Assembly (NCBI GenBank): GCA_948735595.1 | Contig: CAPXSA010000013.1 | Span: 1 to 50,748 of the forward strand | Length of the DNA: 50,748 nt | Direction: 5' to 3' | DNA from: an uncultured Clostridia bacterium | Lineage (GTDB): Bacteria > Bacillota > Clostridia > TANB77 > CAG-508 | Shown: one piece after another, positions 40,017-50,733 of the stretch | How the letters are laid out: each line of letters begins with the position of its first letter | How positions within the stretch are numbered: position 1 is the stretch's first letter | The notes under the pieces: model-generated | Told to the model about the DNA's origin: nothing | What the model saw: only the letters and a program-made list of their open reading frames with translations | Databases searched by the model: none | Made by a program: the position numbers and the translations under genes

Positions 40017-43000
40017 ATGAAAGAAAAAGCAAAGAAAATAATAACAATTAGTATTTTTTCTACATTGTTCTTAATGTTATCTTTAGGAGTTATTTACGCT
40101 GCTAATATAATTTCTTCTAAAGGGGAATTGAATGATGATGGCATAATAGATTATAATGATGCTAGCTTATTAGAAAGCCATTTAATACATATACAAGATT
40201 TGCCAGAAGATAAAATTTTCAATGCAGATATGGATAGTGATGGAGAAATCATGGTAACTGATTTATCACTATTAATTAAAAAAATAGAAAATGAAAGAGA
40301 ATATACAGTAGAACTAATAGACTTAGATACACCAAATTATTATCCAAAAAAAGGTGAAGAAATAGAAATAACTTTTGGAGCTATTATTAATTATGGAGAT
40401 GTAAGAATAGAAAAAGTTATAATAAATGAACAAGAATATACGGTACAAAACGAAAATGGAATTTATAAAATAAAAGTAAATGTAGGAGAGCAAGCAGGAA
40501 AACAAGAGTATAAAATAAGTAAAGTTATTTTAAATACAGATGCAGAAGTGAAAATGAATGACACATTTACTGTAAGTGTTTTAAAAGAACAACCTTTTAT
40601 AGAAGAAAGTAGCTACAAGTTAGAAGAAACATTTGAAGGAAAAGCATATATAAATTTCAATTTAGTAGATGGAGAACAAAGTATTACATCTGCACAATTT
40701 AGTGTTTATGAAATTTCAAATGCATCAGCACAAGTTAATCAAACAGAAGGTTCACAAACAGAGATCGTACAAACCAATATAACAGCAGGAGAAAATAGAC
40801 AAGAAGTACCAGTAGAAGAAGGAAAAACTTATAGAGTTGTTATTAATGTAGCATATAACCTTGCTAAAGACCAAATTGAAGGAAAAGAATATCAAGCAGA
40901 ATCTTTTATTTATAGCAAAGAATTTATTATGGCACTTGATTACCAACTTAGTATCAGCGACATACAAACCTTAAAAGATGGTCAACAAAGCAACAAATTT
41001 GCGAAAAAGGAACCAATTACGATTCAATTTGACAGTACCAATATTGCTTATGAAGGTACAGGTAGTCAAAACTTTGAGCCAAGCACAATAACAGTAAACA
41101 ACAAAGAATATGAAGTAACTAAACAAGAAGACCATTATTTAGCAACAATTGATGGATTAGAACAAACAGGAGAAAATACAATTACCATCGAAAAAGTAAA
41201 ATTAAAAAATGGAAAAGAAATAGTATTAGAAACAGGAAATACTGTAACCATTACAATTGATGCTCAAAAACCAGTTATATCTAACCTAGAAACAGAAGAA
41301 AATGTACAAGAAAAGAATATGAAAGTAACTTTCCACATTGAAGATGCAGCAAAATCAATTCAATCAGCCAAAGTAGTACTTTATGATAGTGGAGAAAATA
41401 TCATAGCAAGTCAAGATATAACAACAGAAGAAATAGAAAATGGAAATGTAGAAAAAATCTTTAATACCAAAACAACAGATAGTTACATTATTAAAGTAAT
41501 TGCAACTTACCAAGAGACAGAAGACCATATTATAACAGACAGTGTTCTATTTGAAAGAGAAATTACAGCAAATCGTTTTGCAACTATTGTAAATGCAAAA
41601 GTAGAACCAGCTACAACAGAGAAAAATAAAACTGTAAAAATCACTTATGAAATTGAAACGAATAGTGAAAGTGAAGTTGCCAAAATTCGTGTCAATAACC
41701 TAGATTGTATTGCTACTAAAATAGCAAATGGAAAATATGAAGTAATTACAGAAGTAGGAGAAGAAGCAAAAGTATTACAATTAACAGCTAGTAGAATTAT
41801 CTTTGCTGACCAAGCTGAGGCAACCATAGACAATACAGTAGAAGTAAATGTATTAAGAGATATACCAAAAGTCGAAGAAATTAAACAAGAGGACAATTTA
41901 GAGAGCAATCAAGTAACTGTTACCTTTACATTAGTAGATCCAGATAGTAGCTTTATCACAGGAAAAGTACAATTGGTAAAACCAACAGTAGATGGAGAAC
42001 CAGAACAAGTAATCCAAGAACCAATCATTCAAAGAGAAGGGGAACATGGAAAAGTAGTTTTCGAAAATGTAGAAATTGACAAAGAATATACAGCAAGATT
42101 TATTGCAAGCTATAATCGTTATCCAGAAGGTGACGAAAACATAGAAGAAAATCAAGTCATTCGAGAAGCAAGAATTATGCTAGTTGGAGACTATAACTTA
42201 CAAGTGAGTGACTTAAAAACAGCCAATAAAGAAAAAGACACAAAATATTTTGAGAAAAAGAAAGAAATTGTACTAAGCTTTAATTGTACAAATGCAACTA
42301 GTTTCTTACCAGAAAAAGCTATCATAAATGGAGAAGAATATGTATTAAAACACATAGAAGGAACCAACCAATATACCACTAAATTAGCAGGCTTAGAAGA
42401 AAGTGGTGTAAAAGAATACAAATTAGAAACCATTATATTAGACAATAAGAGATTTTTAGACATTGAGCCAGAACAAAAGACAAAAATTGAAGTGTTAAAA
42501 GAAAAACCAAACATTACCAACTTTGGATACAAAGAAGATGACACAGATAAAAATAAGGTAGTTGCAAGCTTTAACTTAGAGGATGTAGAAACAACTATCT
42601 CAAATGGAACTATTGTAATTTTCGATGACCATAAAAATGAAATTAAAACACAAAATTTGGTAATAGGTAATAATCAAATTACATTCGATAAAATAGATAG
42701 TGAATACTATAACATTAAGGTAAAAGCTAGTTATGACCTAGATACTAATGCTTTAGGTGCTGGCGAAAATGAATACGAAGAACAAGTAATATTACAAGAA
42801 GAAATTGATTTTACAGAACGAAAAATCCAACTAAAAGATATACAAGATGTAAGATTATACCATATATACTATGGATTTCCAATGGAAGTAAAGAATATTG
42901 ATAGCAATGAAATAATTGAAAATCCAGAAAATTATGTGGCAAAAGTAAAAATGAAAAATATGCCAGATATGCATACGAATGTAAAAGCTTGTAGAATTGA

Positions 43001-46000
43001 GCAAAGGAAAGTTCTTTTAGAATTAGATGTAGAAAACACCATAATTTACAAAGGAGACGAAAGACAGGCAAAAGTAGAAGTACCTTTTGGTGTAATGGGA
43101 AATGCAGGTTCTTATGTAAAAAATGAATCTTTTGAAGATTTACTTTACCAAATGAGACAATACCCAACAGCAACCTTTAACCTAACCAAAGATTATGATG
43201 CCTCTGAATATGAAGTAGATACCTTAACCTATTTTGGAGATGGCATGTTTGAAGGAACTATTAATGGAAATGGGCATACTATCTACAATTTGCAAAAACC
43301 AATATTTAATGAAATAGAAAGAGCAACGATTAAAAACCTTGTAATAGAAAATGCTTATATAACAAGCAAAGTAGGTGTATGGCAAAAAGGATTTATTGCT
43401 AATGAAATTTATAGTAAAACAGTTGTTAGCAATGTTCACATCAAAAATTCAACCATTTCTACTTATAAACAATTCTATACATTTGGACCAATAGCGGGAA
43501 GATTAAGTGGTAGTAGAGTTGAAAAATGTAGTGTTACCAATCTATCCATAGTAGCACAAAGAGGAGAGGGCTCTAGAAGAGTAGGTGGAATTGTTGGAGA
43601 AATAGGATATGGTTCAACCATAGAAGATTGTTATGTAACAGGAGAAATTGAAGGTTCTTGGGAAGTAGGAGGAATTGTTGGTGGTGTTCAAGATTCTATG
43701 TATCAACAAAATACCATTAAACATTGTATTGCAAAAGTAAATATCAATGGAACATCAGGACCAGGTAATGTAGGAGGAATTGCTGGAAATGCAAATGGTG
43801 CAGGAAGAATTAAACTAGTACAAAATATTAGTTTAGCACAAGGTAGCAAATCTTATAAAACACATGGAAGTGCTATTACATTAGACCCAGATACCTTCAA
43901 TTATGAAATGATAGAATCCAACTTAACAGCAAATGCAGAAAATTCAAATGGACTCATTAAAGAATTTGCGAAAAATGAATTTAATGGAGATTTCTGCCTA
44001 GAACAAGCAGGATTTAGTAACCAAATTTGGAATTTAGATGATAAAAACTATGAAAACATACCAACTTTAAAAGGTTATGACCCAAATAGCAAACAAGAAG
44101 GGGCAACTACTGGAAACTATATTCCAGATGTAGAAAGATTAAAGAAGATGAGCGACTATGATCCAAACAAGGAAGTAGCCTATTCAAACCTATACAAATT
44201 AATGCCATTCTTTGACGCAAAATATTTGGTAGTAGATGGAGCAAGAATTAGTGAGGACGACGTTTTAAACCAAAAACAAATTAAAACCATTTTACCATAT
44301 AATGCTAAAAATGAATTTGTATTAACTCTTACTGAAGAAAACTATCAAAGCATAGACCATATTAATGTAGTATTTGCAGATGACACTACAAAGCAATACC
44401 AATTAAAGTATAAAAATATGAATAACCATGTTGTTTCCTATAAACTAGAAGAACTAGGAATTGAATACAACTTTGATAAATATGTTTTGAAACAAGATTC
44501 AGAAGTTGTAAAAAAATTAGTGGACTATATTCTAACTTTAGATTATGACAAAGACTTAAAACCATTAGTAGCGCCAATCAACTTAGGAGACCGTATTTAT
44601 AAAGATTTCTTTAATGAAACAATTAAAACAGAAGAAAGTGCAAAAGAATTTGTTTTAAACTTTTTAGGAAATGTAAATGGATATAGTATAACCATAGATA
44701 ATCCTATTTTAGACCGATATATTTATGATTATTTAACCAAAATTACGAATAAGCTAAAACAATATATGTTTGCTTATAACTATTATTCACGTTTTTATGG
44801 CTTTAAAGTTAGTGACATGAAAGTAAGCGATATTGTATTCTTTAAAGGAGAACTATACAATACGGGTGTAAATACAAACAATTTAGTAAATTTATGTTTA
44901 GCAAGTACTTCATTAGGTTCTCATGTTTCTTACTTATTCTATGAAGAAAGCTTAGGACCTTGTGTTGGCTTTACAACAGTTAGTGAATTTGTGGAACACA
45001 ATATTAAAATGTTTGCCAATAATCAAGAACCAAATGATTGGTTTGCAGAGAACTTTAATGGTATGTTAGTAGAAGTGCCAGCAAAAGGATATGAAGACAG
45101 TATTGATTATCGTGCTTGGACACAACTAAAGAAACAGAAAAAATTTATCTTACCAATGTTAACCTTGCCAGAAGATTCAGGTTATATGATATCAGCACCA
45201 ACGACATTTTTAGTAGGTTCTCAAAGACTTTATATAAGAGAACCAGGAAATCAAGCACAAATTCAAAACCTACAAAATTTAATGAAAAATTTTGCTAACC
45301 AAGTTGGTGTATTTTATACCACAGCAGCAGGATTTATAGAACCATCTATTTTTAATAAAGTATGTGATATAGCAATTGACACAACTGTTCTACCTGTATT
45401 AGGAGAACAGAAAAAAGGAACATCAACTGATCCTTTCTGTAAAAACTTTAATGAACTATTAAATGAATGGTTCACAATAAGAGCAGTAGCAGCTTATTCT
45501 GGTTCCCAAAGAATTTACTATGTTGTTGATAATACATTAACCAGTTATGGACGTACTTGGACACACGAGACAGGACATAACCAATGTAACTTCTTATTCT
45601 TTAAGAGAAATGGATTTAGACCAGTTGGTGGATGTAACAATAATGATGGATCAGGAACAGAGGATTATACAGACGGAAATACAACCCAAGGATTTGGAGA
45701 TGGAGCCGTAAACTTTAACTTAAGTTATAATTATGATAGTAGTCAAGTAATTACTACAAACTTAACCACTGAAAGAATTAACTCTACAGAAAAAATAGAA
45801 AGTTATTATAAAAGAATGTTTGAAGCCATAGACTTTTTAGACTATGCAGAAGCAAAAGCATTTTTACAATTAACACCAGAAGAACAATCAAAAGTGGCAG
45901 TACAAATTTACTATCCAAATGCACCAGGAAATTATGCTAATGTAGGATGGAAACCAATTACCAAAGAAGAATTTGAAGAAATGGACTTAAAAACAGTGGA

Positions 46001-49000
46001 AGACATCTATGATAATCAAATTACCATTAAACCAGGTGTAACTAAACCAGTTACACAAACAGGGGAACAAGGTTTATATGGTTCAGAGCATATGTATATA
46101 AGACGTTGGTATCAACCATATAATGAAAAAGGAAGAACCCATTCTTATGGATTTACTTACACATCATGGCAAATGCTAGGAATTGGTGGATATGACGGAG
46201 GATATATAACCTACTTTAGTGGAAAGAGTAATAATGACTTAGATGCCATTAAAAAAGTAACCAAAGACCCAGATATGACATGGAAGAAATTTAAAACAAT
46301 GCGTTATGAATTGATGGAAGATAGTTGGAATACCATTCCATACTTAAATTCAGATGAATTAGTAGAAAAATATGTAGATGCATTAAAACTAGATGCTTCA
46401 AACAATGATAGAAATGTTAGCAGTAGTACGAATGTTAGAAGAGTGAACTACCATTACTTAAAACGTGTAACCGATGACTTTAGAGCAGAAGTATTAGATG
46501 GAAATATCCAAAAAGTTCATATCAAAACGGCAGAAGAATTTAAACAAAAATTAACTGAAAATCCTCGTGCTTACTATGTATTAGACAATGATATTGATTT
46601 CTCTGGCATAACAGAAGGAAATGCTATTGTCGATGGATACTTTATGGGTAAACTAGATGGGCAAGGACACAAATTAACAGGAAATACAATTCCAATCTTT
46701 AATAACATTAAATTTGCTTATATTTCTAACCTACAAGTAGAAAATAGTAATATAACAAGTAGTTTAATGAATGTAGGAGCATTTGCTAAAACACTAGAAT
46801 ATAGCCAAATGGAAAATGTACAAGGTAAAAACATTACCATATCTGCTACCAATAAACAAGTTGGTGGATTAGTTGGTAGTATGGCATATAGTTTTGTAAA
46901 AAATGTACATGTAACAGGAAGTAATATAGTAGGAACAACAAGAGTTGGAGGAATTGCTGGATATGCTGGTCAAAGCCAAGTAGAAGAAAGTACTGTAAAT
47001 GGAAAAGCACGTTCAACAGGAAATGCAGCAGGAGGACTAATAGGAGAAATTTATAGTAAAGCAATCATTAGAAATTGTTATACAATAGGAGAAGTACAAG
47101 GAAACCAAGATATTGGTGGATTAGTTGGCTATGTTAATACCTCTTATATTATCAACAGTTTTAGTCATACAAAAGCTACTGGAAATGCTGGTATAGCAAG
47201 CTTTGTAGGGCAAACAACAAGTAACTCTATCATAAAAAATAATATTACTCTAGTAAATCAAACGACAGGATATAAGTTTGATGGTAGAACAGCTAGTGAT
47301 AAATTTAAGAACTTTAGTGGGAACTATGAAAATAAATCAAATGTAGGAAAATCAACAACAACAAGAGCAGGTATTGACTTTACAGGAAAAATTACAGAAA
47401 TAGATGGAACAGAAGTTAAAAAAGAAAGCTTCTATACCAATACCTTAACTTGGGATAACAACATTTGGGACTTTAGCAGAGTGGCAAGTGGTGGATTACC
47501 AAAACTAAAAAATGATGACCCAAATGATGTAGGAATAACAGGCGAAAGATATAGTATAACCAATGCAGAAGAATTTGAAAGCCTATTAAAAGAACATAGA
47601 GAAGCAACTTTTGTAATTGAGCAAGACATTGACTTATCTACTTTAGAAAGTACAACTACCATTATTGATGGTGTATTTATGGGAAGAATTGAAGGAAATA
47701 ACCATACCTTAAGAGGAAACAAAGTACCAATTTTCCATACGGCTCGACATACCTATATTGAAAACTTGAAAATAGAAGGAAGTAACATCAATAAAAATGA
47801 AACAGATGTAGGAGCACTTACTAAAATAGCAGATAATATAGAACTTAAAAATGTAATAGGAAAAGATATTACAGTTACAAACAGAAGAGATGATACTGGT
47901 GGATTAATTGGTATTATGACATATGGTGACCTAGAAAATGTGCATATCATAGGAGGAAATGTAACAGGAATTAATCGTGTGGGAACACTTGCAGGATATG
48001 TTGGATATTCTAACATAAAGAAAAGTAGTAGTAATGGAACGGCTACTGGCACAGGTAATAATGTTGGTGGCTTTATGGGAGAAATCACCAATGGAACCAT
48101 AGTTGAAAACTGTTATGCAAGAGGAACAGCGAAAGGAAATCAAAATGTAGGAGGATTTGTAGGACTATTAAGCAAGGCATCTACGGTAAGCAATTCTTTG
48201 AGTACAACAAAAGTAGATGGAACAGATAGCGTGGCAGGATTTGTAGGACAATCGATTACCAATTCTATTGTTAAAAACAACATAGCATTAGGAAATCAAG
48301 TTAGACAGCACTATAAATTTGATGGTAAAACAGTTCAAGAACAATTAGAAAATTATGAAGGAAATTACGAATACGAAGGAAACAAAGGTATTGCTACTGG
48401 GGCAAGAGAAGATATTGACTTTACAGGAAAAATAAGTGTAGCAAACAGACAAAATATAACAAGTAAAGACTTCTATACCAATACTTTAGGCTGGAATGAC
48501 AACATTTGGGACTTTAGCACAATTGCATCTTGTAAGACACCAACCTTAAAAAATAATGACCCAAATGATAGCGTCGAAATTGGAATACCAGTTCATACAA
48601 TACGTACAGAAGAAGAATTCCAAACGTTAATGACACAATATCCAGATGAAAACTTTACATTAGAAAATGATATTGACTTATCTAACTTAAAAAGTACAAC
48701 AACCATAATTAGTGGTGAATTCATAGGAGAAATCGATGGAAAAAATCATAGCTTAAAAGGGAATACGGTTCCAATCTTCCATACCATTCGTTATGCAAAA
48801 CTTACTAATTTAAAATTAGAAGGAAGCAATATCAATAAAAATGAAACAGACGTAGGAGCATTTGCTAAAATAGCAGACAAAGTAGAAATCCGAAATCTAG
48901 TAGCAAAAGATATTACAGTAACCAATAAAAACAATAATACAGGTGGCTTAATTGGTACAATGACCGCTAGTGATTTAGAAAATGTGCATATTATTGGAGG

Positions 49001-50693
49001 AAATATAACAGGAGCTGGTCGAGTAGGAATACTAGTTGGTTATGTAGGAACATCTCATATCAAAGCGAGTAGTAGTAATGGAATAATAGCAGCAACAGGC
49101 TCAGCTTGTGGAGGATTGGTAGGAGAAGCAATTAACAATACAATTATTGAAAATAGTTATTCTCTAGGAGATGCTAAAGGAAATCAAGACATAGGAGGAT
49201 TAGTTGGAGTTTTAAGACAATCTAGTGTTATCAATTGTTTTAGTACATTAAAAGCACTTGGTAATGCAGGAGTTTCAGGATTTATAGGAAAAGCAGAGAT
49301 GAATAGTATTGTTAAGAATAATATAGCATTAGGAAATCAAATGAAACAATACAAGTTTGATGGAAGAACTGCCAATGACCAGTTTGAAGGTTTTGAAGGA
49401 AATTACGAATACGAAGAAAACACAGGAATTTCGACTTTAACAAGAGAAGGTATTGACTTTACAGGAAAAATAAGTGTAGCAACCAAACAAAATATTACCG
49501 ATAGAGCATTTTATAGTAATACCTTAGGATTTGATACCGAAGTTTGGGATTTAAGCTATGTAAGCCAAGAATGTATTCCAAAACTAAAGAATTGGGATCC
49601 AAATGAAAAAACACTAATCAATAAGATAGACACCTATCAAATACACTCAGTAGATGAATTTATAAGCTTAATCAATGCCCATCCAGATGGCGTATTTGAT
49701 ATTCAAAATGACATAGACTTCTCAGGAAAAACATACACAATAGGAAGTTCTGTAGTATCAGTATTCTATGGTGAAATCAGAGGAAATAACCATACAATAA
49801 CAAACTTAACAAATGCAACCTTATTTGGACAATTTAATGGAAAAGTAGATGGTTTGAACATGGAAAATTACAATTTTGGAGCAAAATGGAAAAATGGATT
49901 TATTGATTGGAGTACAAGTAACCCATTGAGATCTAGAGTAGCAGCTTTTGCACTAAAAGCATCTAATGCAACATTAACAAACATGAAATTTACGAATATG
50001 GTTGTGTTAGGAAATACGACTGTTGCAACTATAGTGGCAGAAGATGAAAATTGTACTTATGAAAATATTGATTTGAAACAAGTGTATTTAAATGGAAGAA
50101 CCCGTGGAAACCAAACAGCAGCAATGGTTGCTATTAAAGCAGGAGGAACCATTAAGAATTGTTATGTACAAGGAGAACTGTATGGAAGTGGACTACAAAA
50201 TGGTGGCGTAGTATCCTTAACAAAAGGAGAGGTTACCATTGAAAATGTAATAGCTAATATGTATGTAAGTTGTGGTTCAGCTAGCAATGCAGAAACTTGG
50301 GGTGGATTTGTTGCCAAAGTAGGAGATGGAAATTTAACAGTTAAAAATTCAGCTATGATTCATAAACTAGAACAAAATGGCAATCCAATTAACAAGTTTA
50401 TAGCGACAGTAGCAGAAGGAGCAGTAGCAACTTTCCAAAATTGCTATGAAAATGCAGAAGCAAATGGAATCGCAAGTGATACAATCGATGGTATTAAAAC
50501 AGCTACCCATGCAGAATTATTAACCAAAGAATTTTATAGAAGTAAATTGCTTTTGGACGGAAATAGTTGGAATTTAGAGAATATTACAGAAGAAGACATC
50601 AGAAACGTGGATAATAAAGTTGTAAGATTTATCACGTTTGGACTAACGGAAAAACAAGCTAATTTACGAAGAGTGAGGCAAGTAGAGAATTAA
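40017..50693 (+). CDS. Giant secreted M26-like zinc metalloprotease with dockerin, Ig-like and GLUG repeats
   Basis: 3,558 residues from the ATG at 40017; the ATG at 40008 abuts GGAGG, while 40017 is spaced correctly. Signal peptide 1-27. A dockerin-like pair follows (ELNDDGIIDYNDASLLESHL and NADMDSDGEIMVTDLSLLIK, about 34-95), then about eight Ig-like beta modules (about 100-1000). Next is the M26-type segment FEGTINGNGHTIYNLQKPIF with GLUG repeats (about 1030-1300). The catalytic zincin is HETGH (His1850, Glu1851, His1854) with a likely third ligand Glu1882 in GSGTEDYTDG, followed by GIGGYDGGYITYFSG, as in ZmpB/IgA1-protease relatives. Four C-terminal repeat units follow (about 2167-3558). 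There is no LPXTG or transmembrane tail, so attachment is probably by the dockerin. The likely substrates are host or mucosal glycoproteins or immunoglobulins, which is an inference. Confidence 0.85.
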   Translation: MKEKAKKIITISIFSTLFLMLSLGVIYAANIISSKGELNDDGIIDYNDASLLESHLIHIQDLPEDKIFNADMDSDGEIMVTDLSLLIKKIENEREYTVELIDLDTPNYYPKKGEEIEITFGAIINYGDVRIEKVIINEQEYTVQNENGIYKIKVNVGEQAGKQEYKISKVILNTDAEVKMNDTFTVSVLKEQPFIEESSYKLEETFEGKAYINFNLVDGEQSITSAQFSVYEISNASAQVNQTEGSQTEIVQTNITAGENRQEVPVEEGKTYRVVINVAYNLAKDQIEGKEYQAESFIYSKEFIMALDYQLSISDIQTLKDGQQSNKFAKKEPITIQFDSTNIAYEGTGSQNFEPSTITVNNKEYEVTKQEDHYLATIDGLEQTGENTITIEKVKLKNGKEIVLETGNTVTITIDAQKPVISNLETEENVQEKNMKVTFHIEDAAKSIQSAKVVLYDSGENIIASQDITTEEIENGNVEKIFNTKTTDSYIIKVIATYQETEDHIITDSVLFEREITANRFATIVNAKVEPATTEKNKTVKITYEIETNSESEVAKIRVNNLDCIATKIANGKYEVITEVGEEAKVLQLTASRIIFADQAEATIDNTVEVNVLRDIPKVEEIKQEDNLESNQVTVTFTLVDPDSSFITGKVQLVKPTVDGEPEQVIQEPIIQREGEHGKVVFENVEIDKEYTARFIASYNRYPEGDENIEENQVIREARIMLVGDYNLQVSDLKTANKEKDTKYFEKKKEIVLSFNCTNATSFLPEKAIINGEEYVLKHIEGTNQYTTKLAGLEESGVKEYKLETIILDNKRFLDIEPEQKTKIEVLKEKPNITNFGYKEDDTDKNKVVASFNLEDVETTISNGTIVIFDDHKNEIKTQNLVIGNNQITFDKIDSEYYNIKVKASYDLDTNALGAGENEYEEQVILQEEIDFTERKIQLKDIQDVRLYHIYYGFPMEVKNIDSNEIIENPENYVAKVKMKNMPDMHTNVKACRIEQRKVLLELDVENTIIYKGDERQAKVEVPFGVMGNAGSYVKNESFEDLLYQMRQYPTATFNLTKDYDASEYEVDTLTYFGDGMFEGTINGNGHTIYNLQKPIFNEIERATIKNLVIENAYITSKVGVWQKGFIANEIYSKTVVSNVHIKNSTISTYKQFYTFGPIAGRLSGSRVEKCSVTNLSIVAQRGEGSRRVGGIVGEIGYGSTIEDCYVTGEIEGSWEVGGIVGGVQDSMYQQNTIKHCIAKVNINGTSGPGNVGGIAGNANGAGRIKLVQNISLAQGSKSYKTHGSAITLDPDTFNYEMIESNLTANAENSNGLIKEFAKNEFNGDFCLEQAGFSNQIWNLDDKNYENIPTLKGYDPNSKQEGATTGNYIPDVERLKKMSDYDPNKEVAYSNLYKLMPFFDAKYLVVDGARISEDDVLNQKQIKTILPYNAKNEFVLTLTEENYQSIDHINVVFADDTTKQYQLKYKNMNNHVVSYKLEELGIEYNFDKYVLKQDSEVVKKLVDYILTLDYDKDLKPLVAPINLGDRIYKDFFNETIKTEESAKEFVLNFLGNVNGYSITIDNPILDRYIYDYLTKITNKLKQYMFAYNYYSRFYGFKVSDMKVSDIVFFKGELYNTGVNTNNLVNLCLASTSLGSHVSYLFYEESLGPCVGFTTVSEFVEHNIKMFANNQEPNDWFAENFNGMLVEVPAKGYEDSIDYRAWTQLKKQKKFILPMLTLPEDSGYMISAPTTFLVGSQRLYIREPGNQAQIQNLQNLMKNFANQVGVFYTTAAGFIEPSIFNKVCDIAIDTTVLPVLGEQKKGTSTDPFCKNFNELLNEWFTIRAVAAYSGSQRIYYVVDNTLTSYGRTWTHETGHNQCNFLFFKRNGFRPVGGCNNNDGSGTEDYTDGNTTQGFGDGAVNFNLSYNYDSSQVITTNLTTERINSTEKIESYYKRMFEAIDFLDYAEAKAFLQLTPEEQSKVAVQIYYPNAPGNYANVGWKPITKEEFEEMDLKTVEDIYDNQITIKPGVTKPVTQTGEQGLYGSEHMYIRRWYQPYNEKGRTHSYGFTYTSWQMLGIGGYDGGYITYFSGKSNNDLDAIKKVTKDPDMTWKKFKTMRYELMEDSWNTIPYLNSDELVEKYVDALKLDASNNDRNVSSSTNVRRVNYHYLKRVTDDFRAEVLDGNIQKVHIKTAEEFKQKLTENPRAYYVLDNDIDFSGITEGNAIVDGYFMGKLDGQGHKLTGNTIPIFNNIKFAYISNLQVENSNITSSLMNVGAFAKTLEYSQMENVQGKNITISATNKQVGGLVGSMAYSFVKNVHVTGSNIVGTTRVGGIAGYAGQSQVEESTVNGKARSTGNAAGGLIGEIYSKAIIRNCYTIGEVQGNQDIGGLVGYVNTSYIINSFSHTKATGNAGIASFVGQTTSNSIIKNNITLVNQTTGYKFDGRTASDKFKNFSGNYENKSNVGKSTTTRAGIDFTGKITEIDGTEVKKESFYTNTLTWDNNIWDFSRVASGGLPKLKNDDPNDVGITGERYSITNAEEFESLLKEHREATFVIEQDIDLSTLESTTTIIDGVFMGRIEGNNHTLRGNKVPIFHTARHTYIENLKIEGSNINKNETDVGALTKIADNIELKNVIGKDITVTNRRDDTGGLIGIMTYGDLENVHIIGGNVTGINRVGTLAGYVGYSNIKKSSSNGTATGTGNNVGGFMGEITNGTIVENCYARGTAKGNQNVGGFVGLLSKASTVSNSLSTTKVDGTDSVAGFVGQSITNSIVKNNIALGNQVRQHYKFDGKTVQEQLENYEGNYEYEGNKGIATGAREDIDFTGKISVANRQNITSKDFYTNTLGWNDNIWDFSTIASCKTPTLKNNDPNDSVEIGIPVHTIRTEEEFQTLMTQYPDENFTLENDIDLSNLKSTTTIISGEFIGEIDGKNHSLKGNTVPIFHTIRYAKLTNLKLEGSNINKNETDVGAFAKIADKVEIRNLVAKDITVTNKNNNTGGLIGTMTASDLENVHIIGGNITGAGRVGILVGYVGTSHIKASSSNGIIAATGSACGGLVGEAINNTIIENSYSLGDAKGNQDIGGLVGVLRQSSVINCFSTLKALGNAGVSGFIGKAEMNSIVKNNIALGNQMKQYKFDGRTANDQFEGFEGNYEYEENTGISTLTREGIDFTGKISVATKQNITDRAFYSNTLGFDTEVWDLSYVSQECIPKLKNWDPNEKTLINKIDTYQIHSVDEFISLINAHPDGVFDIQNDIDFSGKTYTIGSSVVSVFYGEIRGNNHTITNLTNATLFGQFNGKVDGLNMENYNFGAKWKNGFIDWSTSNPLRSRVAAFALKASNATLTNMKFTNMVVLGNTTVATIVAEDENCTYENIDLKQVYLNGRTRGNQTAAMVAIKAGGTIKNCYVQGELYGSGLQNGGVVSLTKGEVTIENVIANMYVSCGSASNAETWGGFVAKVGDGNLTVKNSAMIHKLEQNGNPINKFIATVAEGAVATFQNCYENAEANGIASDTIDGIKTATHAELLTKEFYRSKLLLDGNSWNLENITEEDIRNVDNKVVRFITFGLTEKQANLRRVRQVEN
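46515..47546 (+). repeat. C-terminal repeat unit 1 of the giant protease
   Basis: About 344 residues beginning VHIKTAEEFKQKL, with DNDIDFSG, DGYFMGKLDGQGHKLTGN, several GLUG motifs (VGGLVGSMAYS, VGGIAGYAG, AGGLIGEIYS, IGGLVGYV), YKFDGRTA and a closing FYTNTLTWDNNIWDF...DPND. Confidence 0.9.
47547..48590 (+). repeat. C-terminal repeat unit 2
   Basis: About 348 residues beginning RYSITNAEEFESLL, with EQDIDLSTLESTTTIIDGV, GSNINKNETDVGALTKIAD, four GLUG motifs and FYTNTLGWNDNIWDF at the end. Confidence 0.92.
48591..49631 (+). repeat. C-terminal repeat unit 3
   Basis: About 347 residues, the closest relative of unit 2: NDIDLSNLKSTTTIISGEF, GSNINKNETDVGAFAKIAD, GNYEYEENTG. Long identical DNA words shared with unit 2 point to a recent duplication. 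Confidence 0.92.
49632..50660 (+). repeat. C-terminal repeat unit 4 (divergent)
   Basis: It starts TYQIHSVDEFISLINAHPDG, NDIDFSGKTYTIGSSVVS and GEIRGNNHTITNLTN, but loses most GLUG motifs and has its own middle section. It is the oldest or capping unit. Confidence 0.75.
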
Positions 50694-50696
50694 AGA

Positions 50697-50733
50697 AAAA
50701 AGACGAAGATATATTGTATCTTCGCCTTTTTTT
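50697..50733 (+). terminator. Terminator after the giant protease
   Basis: CGAAGATA (50704-50711) pairs with TATCTTCG (50717-50724), followed by a run of seven Ts after CC. Confidence 0.88.

Noticed and set aside
46515..50660. Treating the repeat units as separate genes
   Set aside because: There are no internal stop codons, promoters or ribosome binding sites; one frame runs through.
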